Shown here: piece after piece, positions 1-7,726 of the stretch
How the letters are laid out: each line of letters opens with the position of its first letter
Position numbering within the stretch: position 1 is the stretch's first letter
Assembly (NCBI GenBank): GCA_025458365.1
Contig: JALOSP010000041.1
Location: forward strand, 1 to 8,187
DNA from: Hyphomonadaceae bacterium
Lineage (GTDB): Bacteria > Pseudomonadota > Alphaproteobacteria > Caulobacterales > Aquidulcibacteraceae
Length of the DNA: 8,187 bases
Reading direction: 5' to 3'
Made by a program: the position numbers and the translations under genes
Notes under the pieces: generated by a model
Told to the model about the DNA's origin: nothing
The model's database searches: none
The model's input: only the letters and a program-made list of their open reading frames with translations

Positions 1-308
1 ACGGCCTCACCGTCGTTTTCCTCGTCGATCAAGGTGACAGTGGCGCCAAACTTGATGGTCGAGCCAGACAGGCGCGAGACCTCGATCACCTGGGCACGGG
101 CCAGCTTGTCTTCCAGTTCCGCGATCCGTCCTTCGATATAGGACTGGCGTTCCTTGGCCGCATGATACTCGGCGTTTTCCGAAAGATCGCCGTGTGAGCG
201 GGCTTCAGAGATCGCCGCGATCACCGCCGGGCGTTCCTGGGTCTTCAATCGCTTCAGTTCTGCGTCAAGGGCCGCCTGGCCCTCAACGGTCATTGGAATC
301 TTTTCCAT
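1..308 (-). CDS. greA: Transcription elongation factor GreA (partial, C-terminus outside window)
   Basis: GreA binds the secondary channel of RNA polymerase and stimulates cleavage of the backtracked transcript, rescuing stalled elongation complexes in the cytoplasm. About 102 of the family's usual ~158 residues are visible. They begin [18 protein letters not shown], a typical GreA start, and cover the N-terminal coiled-coil finger and the beginning of the C-terminal FKBP-like domain ([11 protein letters not shown], residues 83-93). The finger-tip signature [14 protein letters not shown] is intact, with acidic residues Asp41 and Glu44 at the same numbers as the Mg-coordinating pair of E. coli GreA. 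The ATG at 308 is chosen because the family start motif begins there. No good Shine-Dalgarno precedes it, only a weak GGAA-type match. It lies 54 bases downstream of carB on the same strand, behind a weak terminator-like hairpin. Identification is very secure; the C-terminal part cannot be judged. Confidence 0.96.
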   Translation of the reverse strand, partial: MEKIPMTVEGQAALDAELKRLKTQERPAVIAAISEARSHGDLSENAEYHAAKERQSYIEGRIAELEDKLARAQVIEVSRLSGSTIKFGATVTLIDEENDGEA

Positions 309-323
309 TGTGAGGAGTTCCAC

Positions 324-349
324 AAAAAAGGGACCCGAAAGTGTGGGCC
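324..349 (-). terminator. Weak terminator-like hairpin between carB and greA
   Basis: Read on the minus strand, a GGCCC arm (349-345) is followed by an 8-base loop and a GGGTC arm (336-332), giving five pairs including one G-U. After two further C residues comes a run of six T (329-324). This has the layout of an intrinsic terminator after the carB stop, but the stem is short. The T-run ends only 15 bases before the greA ATG, so greA either depends on read-through or has a promoter inside the carB 3' end. Confidence 0.45.
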
Positions 350-362
350 GGATTGCGTTTCG

Positions 363-3300
363 TCAAGCGTAGGCTTGCAGTGGGTGGACTTCAAATCTGC
401 CGGTGCGGGCGGCGGCGATGGCCTGGGCGGCGGCCCGGGCGCCGGAAATCGTGGTGTAATAGCTGATATTCGACATCAGCGCGGTGCGCCTGATATCATA
501 GCTGTCTTTCAAGGACTGCGCCCCCTCGGTTGTATTGATCACCAGCTGGATCGCGCCGTCAATCATCCGGTCCGCCACATGGGGGGAGCCTTCGAGCACC
601 TTGTTGACCACACCGACCTCGACACCGGCTGCAGCGATTGTGGCCGCCGTGCCGCGAGTGGCCACAACGGCAAAGCCGAGCTCACGATAGGTGCGCGCCA
701 GTTCGATGGCAGCGGGCTTGTCGGAATTCTTCACTGACAGGAACACGGTGCCACTGTCGGGCAGTACCATACCCGCGGCCATCTGAGACTTCATGAAGGC
801 CTGGCCAAAGCCGCGATCCAGCCCCATGACTTCACCGGTGGAGCGCATTTCCGGCCCCAGGATAGGATCGACCCCCGCAAACCGGGCAAAGGGGAAGACC
901 GCCTCCTTCACAGCGACATGGCCAAGGGTTTTCTTTGCCAGCCCGAAGCTGGCGAGCGTCTCGCCCGCCTGCAGCCGCGCTGCAATGCTGGCCACGGGAA
1001 TGCCGACGGCCTTGGCCACGAAGGGCGCGGTGCGCGAGGCGCGCGGATTGGCCTCGATGACATGGACCTGACCGTCCTTGACAGCATATTGCATGTTCAT
1101 CAGGCCAACGACCTTGAGCGCGCGCGCCATGACCACAGTCTGGCGTTCGATCTCGGCGATGATCTTGTCGGACAGCGTGTAGGGCGGCAGGGCACAGGCA
1201 CTGTCACCGGAGTGGATGCCAGCCTCCTCGATATGCTCCATCACCCCGGCCACGAACACATCGGTGCCGTCGGACAGCGCGTCCACATCGACCTCGATCG
1301 CATCGCGCAGGAACTCGTCGATCAGCACCGGATTGTCGCCAGACACGATCACTGCCTCGGTGATGTAGCGTTCCAGACCAGCCCGGTCGTGGACCACTTC
1401 CATACCCCGCCCGCCCAGAACATAAGACGGACGTAACACGACCGGATAGCCAACATGGTCGGCTGCCGCGATGGCTTCTTCACGGGTGCGGGCGATGTCG
1501 TTGCGCGGCTGGACCAGGCCGATCTGGTTCAAGAGCGCCTTGAACCGCTCCCGATCTTCCGCAATGTCGATGGAATCCACGCTGGTGCCCAGGATCGGCA
1601 CCCCGGCCTGTTCCAGCGGATGGGCCAGCTTCAGCGGCGTCTGCCCGCCAAACTGTACGATCACGCCCTGGAAGGTGCCGCGTGATTGCTCCACATGGAT
1701 GATTTCCAGCACGTCTTCGGCGGTCAGAGGTTCGAAGTACAGCCGGTCGGAGGTGTCGTAGTCGGTGGACACTGTCTCGGGATTGCAATTCACCATGATC
1801 GATTCCACGCCCAGCGCCTCGCAGGCAAAGGCGGCATGGCAGCAGCAATAGTCGAACTCGATGCCCTGGCCGATCCGGTTCGGCCCGCCGCCCAGGATCA
1901 TGATCTTGCGGCTGTTGCTCGGGTCTGCCTCGCAGGCCGGTACAGCGCCCGCAAACCCGGTCTCGTAGGTCGAATACATGTAGGGCGTTTCGGCCCGGAA
2001 TTCGGCGGCACAGGTGTCGATCCGCTTGAACTGCGGGCGCACGCCGAAGCCATGACGGGTCGCGGTGACGTCAGAGACCGGCTTGCCCGTGGCACGTGCG
2101 ATCTGGATGTCGGAGAAGCCCATGGCCTTGACTGCGCGCCAGTCGTCGGCATCCACAGGCAGGCCGCGCCCGGCCATTGCCTGTTCTGTCTCGATGATCT
2201 CGGCAAACTGGCGCAGGAACCAGGGGTCAATCGCGGTGGCTGCATGGATCTGCTCCACACTCATGCCCGCCCGCAGGGCCTGACCGACAGCGATGATCCG
2301 GGTGGCATGAGGGCGGGCGAGGATGGCATGCAGGGCATCATGATCGGCTGGCAGGCTGGGGTCGGGGTCAAACCCGGCAAGCCCGGTCTCCAGTGACCGC
2401 AGCGCCTTCTGGAAGCTCTCCTGAAATGTCCGGCCAATCGCCATGGCCTCGCCGACCGACTTCATGGATGTGGTCAGCGTGCTGTCGGCGCCCTTGTACT
2501 TTTCAAACGCAAAGCGCGGGATTTTGGTCACCACATAATCGATGGTCGGCTCGAAACTGGCGGGCATCGCGCCCTTGGTGATGTCATTGGCGATTTCATC
2601 GAGTGTGTAGCCCACGGCAAGGCGGGCTGCGACCTTGGCAATCGGAAACCCGGTGGCCTTCGACGCCAGCGCCGAGGACCGCGACACGCGCGGGTTCATC
2701 TCGATCACGGTCATCCGGCCATCTTTCGGATTGATCGCAAACTGCACGTTCGATCCGCCGGTCTCCACGCCGATCTCGCGCAGCACCGCGATGGAGGCAT
2801 CGCGCATCCGCTGGTATTCCTTGTCGGTCAGCGTGAGCGCTGGGGCCACGGTGATCGAGTCGCCCGTGTGCACACCCATCGGGTCGATGTTCTCGATGGA
2901 GCAGATGATGATGCAATTGTCCGCCGTGTCGCGGACCACTTCCATCTCGTATTCCTTCCAGCCCAGCACGCTTTCTTCCACCAGCACCTCGCCCACAGGG
3001 GAAGCGGCAATCCCGCCTGCGCAAATCGTGCGGTATTGTTCCTGATTGTAGGCAATGCCACCGCCGGTGCCACCGAGGGTAAACGACGGGCGGATGATGG
3101 CGGGCAGGCCGACCAGCTTGAGCGCTTCTGCCGCCTGTTCGGCATTGGTGACCACCATGGAGCGCGGACTTTCCAGCCCGATCCTGTCCATGGCGTCGCG
3201 GAACTTCAGCCGATCTTCGGCCTTGTCGATCACATCGGCCCTGGCACCGATCATTTCCACGCCCAGCCGGGCAAATGTGCCGCGCTTCTCCAGTGCCAGC

Positions 3301-3596
3301 GCGCAGTTCAAAGCTGTCTGGCCGCCCATGGTGGGCAGCACCGCGTCCGGGCGCTCTTTTTCGATGATCTTTTCCACCACATCCGGTGTGATCGGCTCGA
3401 TATAAGTGGCATCGGCCAGGTCCGGGTCGGTCATGATCGTGGCCGGGTTGGAATTGACCAGAATGACCCGATAGCCCTCGGCCTTCAGCGCCTTGCAGGC
3501 CTGCACGCCTGAATAATCAAACTCGCACGCCTGACCGATCACGATGGGTCCGGCCCCGATGATCAGGATGGATTTCAGGTCGGTGCGCTTCGGCAT
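363..3596 (-). CDS. carB: Carbamoyl-phosphate synthase large (ammonia-using) subunit
   Basis: CarB makes carbamoyl phosphate from bicarbonate, two ATP and ammonia delivered by the CarA glutaminase subunit, feeding both arginine and pyrimidine synthesis. The 1077-residue product is close to the E. coli length of 1073. It shows the internal duplication of the family. The carboxyphosphate half has [17 protein letters not shown] (residues 14-30) and [11 protein letters not shown] (299-309). An oligomerisation region covers about 400-550. The carbamoyl-phosphate half has [15 protein letters not shown] (569-583) and [11 protein letters not shown] (848-858). The C-terminal MGS-like regulatory domain (about 940-1077) keeps ATRGTAA, VNKVLEG and VINTT, the elements forming the IMP/UMP pocket in E. 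coli, so nucleotide control is plausible. The ATG at 3596 is preferred because [17 protein letters not shown] is the normal family start. The longest open frame (from 3647) would begin inside the murI terminator T-run. carA is not adjacent: murI lies upstream and greA downstream. Confidence 0.98.
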   Translation of the reverse strand: MPKRTDLKSILIIGAGPIVIGQACEFDYSGVQACKALKAEGYRVILVNSNPATIMTDPDLADATYIEPITPDVVEKIIEKERPDAVLPTMGGQTALNCALALEKRGTFARLGVEMIGARADVIDKAEDRLKFRDAMDRIGLESPRSMVVTNAEQAAEALKLVGLPAIIRPSFTLGGTGGGIAYNQEQYRTICAGGIAASPVGEVLVEESVLGWKEYEMEVVRDTADNCIIICSIENIDPMGVHTGDSITVAPALTLTDKEYQRMRDASIAVLREIGVETGGSNVQFAINPKDGRMTVIEMNPRVSRSSALASKATGFPIAKVAARLAVGYTLDEIANDITKGAMPASFEPTIDYVVTKIPRFAFEKYKGADSTLTTSMKSVGEAMAIGRTFQESFQKALRSLETGLAGFDPDPSLPADHDALHAILARPHATRIIAVGQALRAGMSVEQIHAATAIDPWFLRQFAEIIETEQAMAGRGLPVDADDWRAVKAMGFSDIQIARATGKPVSDVTATRHGFGVRPQFKRIDTCAAEFRAETPYMYSTYETGFAGAVPACEADPSNSRKIMILGGGPNRIGQGIEFDYCCCHAAFACEALGVESIMVNCNPETVSTDYDTSDRLYFEPLTAEDVLEIIHVEQSRGTFQGVIVQFGGQTPLKLAHPLEQAGVPILGTSVDSIDIAEDRERFKALLNQIGLVQPRNDIARTREEAIAAADHVGYPVVLRPSYVLGGRGMEVVHDRAGLERYITEAVIVSGDNPVLIDEFLRDAIEVDVDALSDGTDVFVAGVMEHIEEAGIHSGDSACALPPYTLSDKIIAEIERQTVVMARALKVVGLMNMQYAVKDGQVHVIEANPRASRTAPFVAKAVGIPVASIAARLQAGETLASFGLAKKTLGHVAVKEAVFPFARFAGVDPILGPEMRSTGEVMGLDRGFGQAFMKSQMAAGMVLPDSGTVFLSVKNSDKPAAIELARTYRELGFAVVATRGTAATIAAAGVEVGVVNKVLEGSPHVADRMIDGAIQLVINTTEGAQSLKDSYDIRRTALMSNISYYTTISGARAAAQAIAAARTGRFEVHPLQAYA

Positions 3597-3645
3597 GATG
3601 GTCTCTGCAGGTTCGCTGGAGGGCGTGGGACAGGCTTGCGGTCGC

Positions 3646-3680
3646 AAAAAAGCCCCCCGGCGGGAAAACCGACGGAGGGC
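3646..3680 (-). terminator. Rho-independent terminator of murI
   Basis: On the minus strand the arm GCCCTCCGTCGG (3680-3669) is followed by loop TTTTC and the arm CCGCCGGGGGGC (3663-3652). The 12-base arms pair with one T-G wobble and one T-C mismatch, and are followed directly by six T (3651-3646). It starts 21 bases after the murI stop and matches the classical GC stem plus U-tract layout. It should end the kinase-murI transcript. It leaves 49 bases before the carB start codon. Confidence 0.85.
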
Positions 3681-3701
3681 CTTGTTGGAAGGCGCTAGCT
3701 G

Positions 3702-4532
3702 TTAACGCCGTTGGACGCAGTCTGCAAGGCTCGCAATTGCGGCAAATCCGAACGTGCGCACCAGTCCCAGCAGCCGCAACGTCTCGCCGCCGGTCGTGAA
3801 GGCGGTGCTGAGGGTGGCGGTGCCGCTGCCGGGGGCAAGTCCCAAGAGATCGCCCGTGCGCCGGGCGATGGCATCGCCCGGTTCCAGAAACAGCACGCTG
3901 CGCCCGCCCAGCGCTCGCGTGGCGGCCAGTTCGTTCTGCACGAAGGGATAGTGCGTGCAGGCCAGCACCACCACATCCATCGGTGCTCCGGCCAGCGCCT
4001 CCTGCACCAGCAAGCCCTCCATCGCCCGTTCGAAAACTGAAGGGTCCACCGTCTGCCTGGCCAGAACCTGTTCGGCGGCCAGCGCCAGGTCCGGCGGCCC
4101 ATGGCGCAGGACCCGCACTCCAGCGGCATGCGTGCTGATCAACCGGTCGGTATAAGTCCGCGCGATGGTCCGTGGCGTGGCCAGAAGCCCGATCACACCA
4201 GTCCGGGTGAGCGCCGCAGCCGGCTTCACGGCGGGGACGACGCCGACAACTGGCACGCTGACAGAGGCCCGGATCGTGTCCAGAGCAAGGGTGCTGGCTG
4301 TGTTGCAGGCGGTGATCAGGAGGTCGGCCTGCGTGACGCGGACCACCTCGCCCATCAAGCCAGGCAGTCTGGCCAGCAGGTCGGCGTCGTTTCGATCCCC
4401 ATAGGGGAACCATTCGGTATCGGCTGCATAGCTGATGTCCAATGGCAGGCCAGCGGCACGCAGTGCGCGGACCACCGAGAGGCCGCCTGCGCCGCTGTCA
4501 AACACGGCAACCCGGGTCCGTGCGTCTCCCAT
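3702..4532 (-). CDS. murI: Glutamate racemase
   Basis: MurI interconverts L- and D-glutamate without a cofactor, supplying D-glutamate for the peptidoglycan stem peptide in the cytoplasm. The 276-residue product has the usual family length. It carries the N-terminal FDSGAGGLSV motif (11-20), WFPYGDR (41-47), the first catalytic cysteine in ACNTAS (Cys76), GLLATPRTI (115-123), and the second catalytic cysteine in ACTHYP (Cys192). Both acid/base cysteines are therefore present and the enzyme should be active. The start is the ATG at 4532, just ahead of the first conserved motif. A GAGG sequence directly abuts it, too close for a normal Shine-Dalgarno. The hybrid kinase stop codon lies only 6 bases upstream, so translational coupling or reinitiation from the kinase is likely. 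A strong terminator follows 21 bases after its stop. Identification is secure; only the start context is unusual. Confidence 0.97.
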   Translation of the reverse strand: MGDARTRVAVFDSGAGGLSVVRALRAAGLPLDISYAADTEWFPYGDRNDADLLARLPGLMGEVVRVTQADLLITACNTASTLALDTIRASVSVPVVGVVPAVKPAAALTRTGVIGLLATPRTIARTYTDRLISTHAAGVRVLRHGPPDLALAAEQVLARQTVDPSVFERAMEGLLVQEALAGAPMDVVVLACTHYPFVQNELAATRALGGRSVLFLEPGDAIARRTGDLLGLAPGSGTATLSTAFTTGGETLRLLGLVRTFGFAAIASLADCVQRR

Positions 4533-4538
4533 CCTCGT

Positions 4539-7500
4539 TCAGGCGGACTGTGCGGTGGCGTCGGCTTGTGTTTCAGCCTGGCTGCTTGCAACCAACGCAG
4601 CCCGCGCCAATGCGGCTGCCAGCGCGCGCGGGTCGATCGGCTTGGTCAGATAGTCGCTCATGCCTGCGGCAAACCCGTTACGCTTCTGTTCGTCAAATGC
4701 ATCAGCGGTCAGGCCGATGATCGGAACAGTCGCATTGGGGCCGCCACTACTGCGGATCCGGCTGGTTGCTTCAAGGCCATCCATGACCGGCATCTGTACA
4801 TCCATGAGGATGGCGTCGAATGTCTCAAGGGCTGCCATGTCGAGGGCTTCGCGACCGTCGTTGGCCAGCGCATAATCGACCCCGAACAAGTCCAGGAACG
4901 AGCCCGCGATTTTCTGGTTGACCAGATTGTCTTCGACCAGCAGAACCCGCATCGCAGCAGCCGTCGAGGCGCTGAGGCTTTCGGGCTGGTCCCGGCTGGC
5001 CACCGGCGCTGCCGTGCGCTGCAAGGGTAGCGTGACAGTGAAGCATGTCCCCTCGGATGGAACCGACGTTGCCGTGATCGAGCCGCCCATCGCCTGGGCC
5101 AGCCTGCGGCAGATCGCCAGACCCAGCCCGGTGCCGCCGAACTTGCGGCTTGTCGAGGCGTCGGCCTGCATGAAGGGATTGAACAGTCGGCTCATGGCGT
5201 CCTGTCCGATCCCGACGCCGGTGTCTCGCACGGACAGGAGCAATGTCTCGCCAGCATAGTCAGGGTGGGTCGGCATGCAGGCCGCGGCCACCGTGATGGT
5301 TCCAGATGACGTGAACTTCAGTGCGTTCGACACGAGGTTGAACAGGATCTGCTGCAGGCGGGACGGATCGCCGACAAACCCCTCAGGCACCGTGTCACCC
5401 ACTTCGACGATGAGGCTGAGGCCCTTTTCCTCCGCGCGCGCGCCCCACAGCCGCTCGACCTGCGCGAGCAGGGCGGGCAGTGAAACCGGCACCCGTTCGA
5501 TCTCCATCTTGCCCGCCTCGATCTTCGACAGGTCAAGCAGGTCATTGAGGACGGTCAGCAGGAGCTGACCGGAGCTGCGCATGGTTTCGACGTGGCTGCG
5601 GGCCTGCTCGCTCAAGGCCTCATGGGCCAGCAACTCGCCCATGCCCAGGATGGCGTTCATCGGCGTGCGGATCTCATGGCTCATGGCGGCCAGAAACTCC
5701 GACTTGGCGCGGTTGGCGTTCTCGGCTTCTTGCTTGGCAGCTGCGAGGGCCTCCTCGGCCCGAACCTGGTCGGTGATGTCGACAAAGGCGGTGATGCAAC
5801 GGCGCCAGGGATCGCCATTGTCACCAACGGCCCGGACTTCCACTGTTACGTCGCGGACTTCGCCATCGGTGCGTGACACGACAGTGCGGAACGGACCGAT
5901 GGACGTGCCGGGCTGCCAGTTATCGAGCGCGGCATACAGGTCTTTCAGGTGGCGCTCGGGAAAATGCACCTGGTAATCGAGGTCTCCGGCCTGGTCGATG
6001 CCAAACAGCGCGCGCGAGGCAGCGTTGACCATGATGGTTGGCGTGCGCCCGGCTGGTCGTGGCATCGTGCGGGCTTCAGCGCGCATGGCCTCGCTCAAGG
6101 ATGTGGCGCCGGCCGTGTAGTGGCGGCACAGCCGGGCATGGAAATCGCTGCCATCCCAGACATTCTGGGCAATCGCGGAGTTCTCGTACAGCAGCTCCCA
6201 CTCGGCCTGGCGCCTCGCACTGAGGATGGCTGCAGCCTGTTCTGCATCGTGCACGTCGGTCATGTCGATGCTGAAACAGAACACGCGGTCGCAACTGGTG
6301 CCGGGATCATGCTTGAAGGTGAAATAGCTGCGCAACCAGATCCTGTGACCGTCAGGACGGTCTACCGGATAGTCGAGGATGAGCGGGGACTTGGTTTCGA
6401 TCAAGGTCTGCAAGGCGACAGCGCCGTCATCGCGCCAGGGCTGCGGGATCAGGTGGCGCATGGAGCCGCCGAATTCGGTGTTGATCCGTTCGACCGTCTC
6501 CCCGATCAATTCTTCATAGCGCGCGCTCGGCAGATAGCGCTTGTTTTCCAGGTCATACTCGTAGGCGGCGGCCCCAGCGCACGCTGCTGCCAGTTCCCAG
6601 CGCTCCCGCTCTGCCAGGGCTTCGGTGCGCGCCTGTTCAAGGGCACGTTCGGCGACCCGGCGCGCCGTCTGGTCAAACACCATGGCAATCTGGCGCGGTC
6701 CGTCGGGGTGCAGGAACCTGACGACCGAGCAGCGCAGGTGGCGGAGCGAGCCATCAGGATGGTTGTAGTCGTGTTCAAAGTTGAAAGTTGTCCGGCCATC
6801 GCAGGGCAGATCCTCGGTCCGTCGCGTCAGCAACTCGCGTTGTTCCGGTGATATCCTTCGCAGATAAGCTAAAGGATCGGCAGCAAAATCCTCATGGCTC
6901 AGCCCGGTGATGTCGGCGATGTTCCCTGACAGGCGGACATGGACCAGGGTATTGAGGTCAAACTCGCTGTAGCCACCATCTGCAGCCCGCATCGCCACGT
7001 CCCAGCCGTAACGCTGTGACATCAGATCTTCAGCTGACTGCTGCAGGCTTGCGATCTCGACCCTGCCGACCCGGAGCGCATGGATATGGCTGCGGATCAC
7101 GCCGAACGCCGCCAGCGGGATTGCGGCCAAGGCCAGCAGGCTGGCCAGCTGTTCGGTGTGCCGCCAGGCCAGAACGCCAAGGAACAAGGCTGCCACCAGA
7201 TAGGGCAGGGCATTCAGCGCGGCCAGCCGTGGCGAGGCCCGGTAGCGCACCAGCATCTGAAAGATTGCACAGGCCAGGATCAGGGTTGCTGCAAACGGTT
7301 CCGATCCGGACGTCACCACAGCGAGGCCGACGATCATTCCGCTGAACAGGCCATTGGCCAGCAATGCGACGCCGATGAATCCGACCATCGCCGCGCGTCG
7401 GTCTGCGGACGCCTCTGGCGCTGCCAGAAATTTCCGACCGACGATATTGAGCAATGTGGAAGCAGACAGGATCGTGGCGGCAAGAGCCAGCCCGACGGCC

Positions 7501-7631
7501 AGGCTGCCATTGAGCGCATAACAGGCCAGAACGAGGAGCGGCCCCGCCACAATCGTGGCGCGGCTTGCCGAAAGGTTGGTCACGGTCAGTCCGACTTCGT
7601 GATCCAAGGTCGGGCTGGGACCCACAGACAA
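4539..7631 (-). CDS. Membrane-bound hybrid sensor histidine kinase with three PAS-like regions and a receiver domain
   Basis: This is a two-component hybrid kinase; its signal and partner are unknown. Counting from the TTG at 7631 (1030 residues), the first ~180 residues hold six or seven hydrophobic segments. Three PAS-like regions follow (about 215-325, 340-460 and 480-625), the third ending CITAFVDITDQ. A short coiled coil then leads into HisKA with MSHEIRTPMNAILG (phospho-acceptor His652). The ATPase domain has N-box FNLVSNALKF, DTGVGIG, LFNPFMQAD and GGTGLGLAI, all intact. The receiver (from about residue 894) has acidic VEDN, phospho-acceptor Asp944 in LMDVQMPVMDG, conserved Thr975, and Lys997 in YLTKPID. 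There is no Hpt domain after it, so an external phosphotransfer protein is expected. The TTG is chosen because AGGAGG lies 7 bases upstream. Alternatives are TTG 7712 (1057 residues) and GTG 7583. Nothing ties it to a named kinase. It probably shares a transcript with murI. Confidence 0.93.
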   Translation of the reverse strand: MSVGPSPTLDHEVGLTVTNLSASRATIVAGPLLVLACYALNGSLAVGLALAATILSASTLLNIVGRKFLAAPEASADRRAAMVGFIGVALLANGLFSGMIVGLAVVTSGSEPFAATLILACAIFQMLVRYRASPRLAALNALPYLVAALFLGVLAWRHTEQLASLLALAAIPLAAFGVIRSHIHALRVGRVEIASLQQSAEDLMSQRYGWDVAMRAADGGYSEFDLNTLVHVRLSGNIADITGLSHEDFAADPLAYLRRISPEQRELLTRRTEDLPCDGRTTFNFEHDYNHPDGSLRHLRCSVVRFLHPDGPRQIAMVFDQTARRVAERALEQARTEALAERERWELAAACAGAAAYEYDLENKRYLPSARYEELIGETVERINTEFGGSMRHLIPQPWRDDGAVALQTLIETKSPLILDYPVDRPDGHRIWLRSYFTFKHDPGTSCDRVFCFSIDMTDVHDAEQAAAILSARRQAEWELLYENSAIAQNVWDGSDFHARLCRHYTAGATSLSEAMRAEARTMPRPAGRTPTIMVNAASRALFGIDQAGDLDYQVHFPERHLKDLYAALDNWQPGTSIGPFRTVVSRTDGEVRDVTVEVRAVGDNGDPWRRCITAFVDITDQVRAEEALAAAKQEAENANRAKSEFLAAMSHEIRTPMNAILGMGELLAHEALSEQARSHVETMRSSGQLLLTVLNDLLDLSKIEAGKMEIERVPVSLPALLAQVERLWGARAEEKGLSLIVEVGDTVPEGFVGDPSRLQQILFNLVSNALKFTSSGTITVAAACMPTHPDYAGETLLLSVRDTGVGIGQDAMSRLFNPFMQADASTSRKFGGTGLGLAICRRLAQAMGGSITATSVPSEGTCFTVTLPLQRTAAPVASRDQPESLSASTAAAMRVLLVEDNLVNQKIAGSFLDLFGVDYALANDGREALDMAALETFDAILMDVQMPVMDGLEATSRIRSSGGPNATVPIIGLTADAFDEQKRNGFAAGMSDYLTKPIDPRALAAALARAALVASSQAETQADATAQSA

Positions 7632-7638
7632 ACACCAT

Positions 7639-7644
7639 CCTCCT
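7639..7644 (-). promoter_or_regulatory. Ribosome binding site that sets the hybrid kinase start
   Basis: The minus strand reads AGGAGG here, a full match to the Shine-Dalgarno core, with 7 bases to the in-frame TTG at 7631. An ATG at 7638 directly abuts the AGGAGG but is out of frame with the kinase and too close to be served by it. The site therefore favours a TTG start and a product about 27 residues shorter than the longest open frame. Confidence 0.65.
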
Positions 7645-7683
7645 GCGGCAGTGAAGGCTCTTCTTGCACTGTGGCAGTAAAGG
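7643..7683 (-). repeat. Imperfect 15-base direct repeat upstream of the hybrid kinase
   Basis: On the minus strand CCTTTACTGCCACAG (7683-7669) recurs as CCTTCACTGCCGCAG (7657-7643). The copies agree at 13 of 15 positions and their starts are 26 bases apart. Both lie in the roughly 95-base non-coding gap between the EAL gene and the kinase. The second copy runs into the Shine-Dalgarno. They could be a regulator binding pair or a leader RNA element, or they could be chance. No clear -35/-10 promoter could be recognised in this gap. Confidence 0.4.
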
Positions 7684-7726
7684 TTTGGTTGAATTTGGAG
7701 CGGTTTGTCCAACTATCTCGCGGTGA

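Noticed and set aside
3597..3647. 17-residue N-terminal extension of CarB in the longest open frame
   Set aside because: The extension encodes [17 protein letters not shown], which is not a CarB-like sequence, and its start lies inside the murI terminator T-run. The normal CarB start is at 3596.
4101..5030. 309-codon plus-strand open frame antisense to murI and the kinase C-terminus
   Set aside because: It is a complement-frame shadow of well-supported genes in GC-rich DNA. Its translation is rich in Arg, Gly, His and Gln, has no recognisable domain, and it straddles two real genes.
5949..6851. 300-codon plus-strand open frame antisense to the kinase PAS region
   Set aside because: It lies wholly opposite the kinase, whose PAS pattern is clear. 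The open frame is explained by GC-rich codon usage.
7684..7712. A sigma-70-like promoter for the kinase starting with TTGGAC at 7712
   Set aside because: No acceptable -10 lies at 16-18 bases; the best TTTACT is about 25 bases away. The AT-rich patch may still hold a promoter, but I cannot support one.
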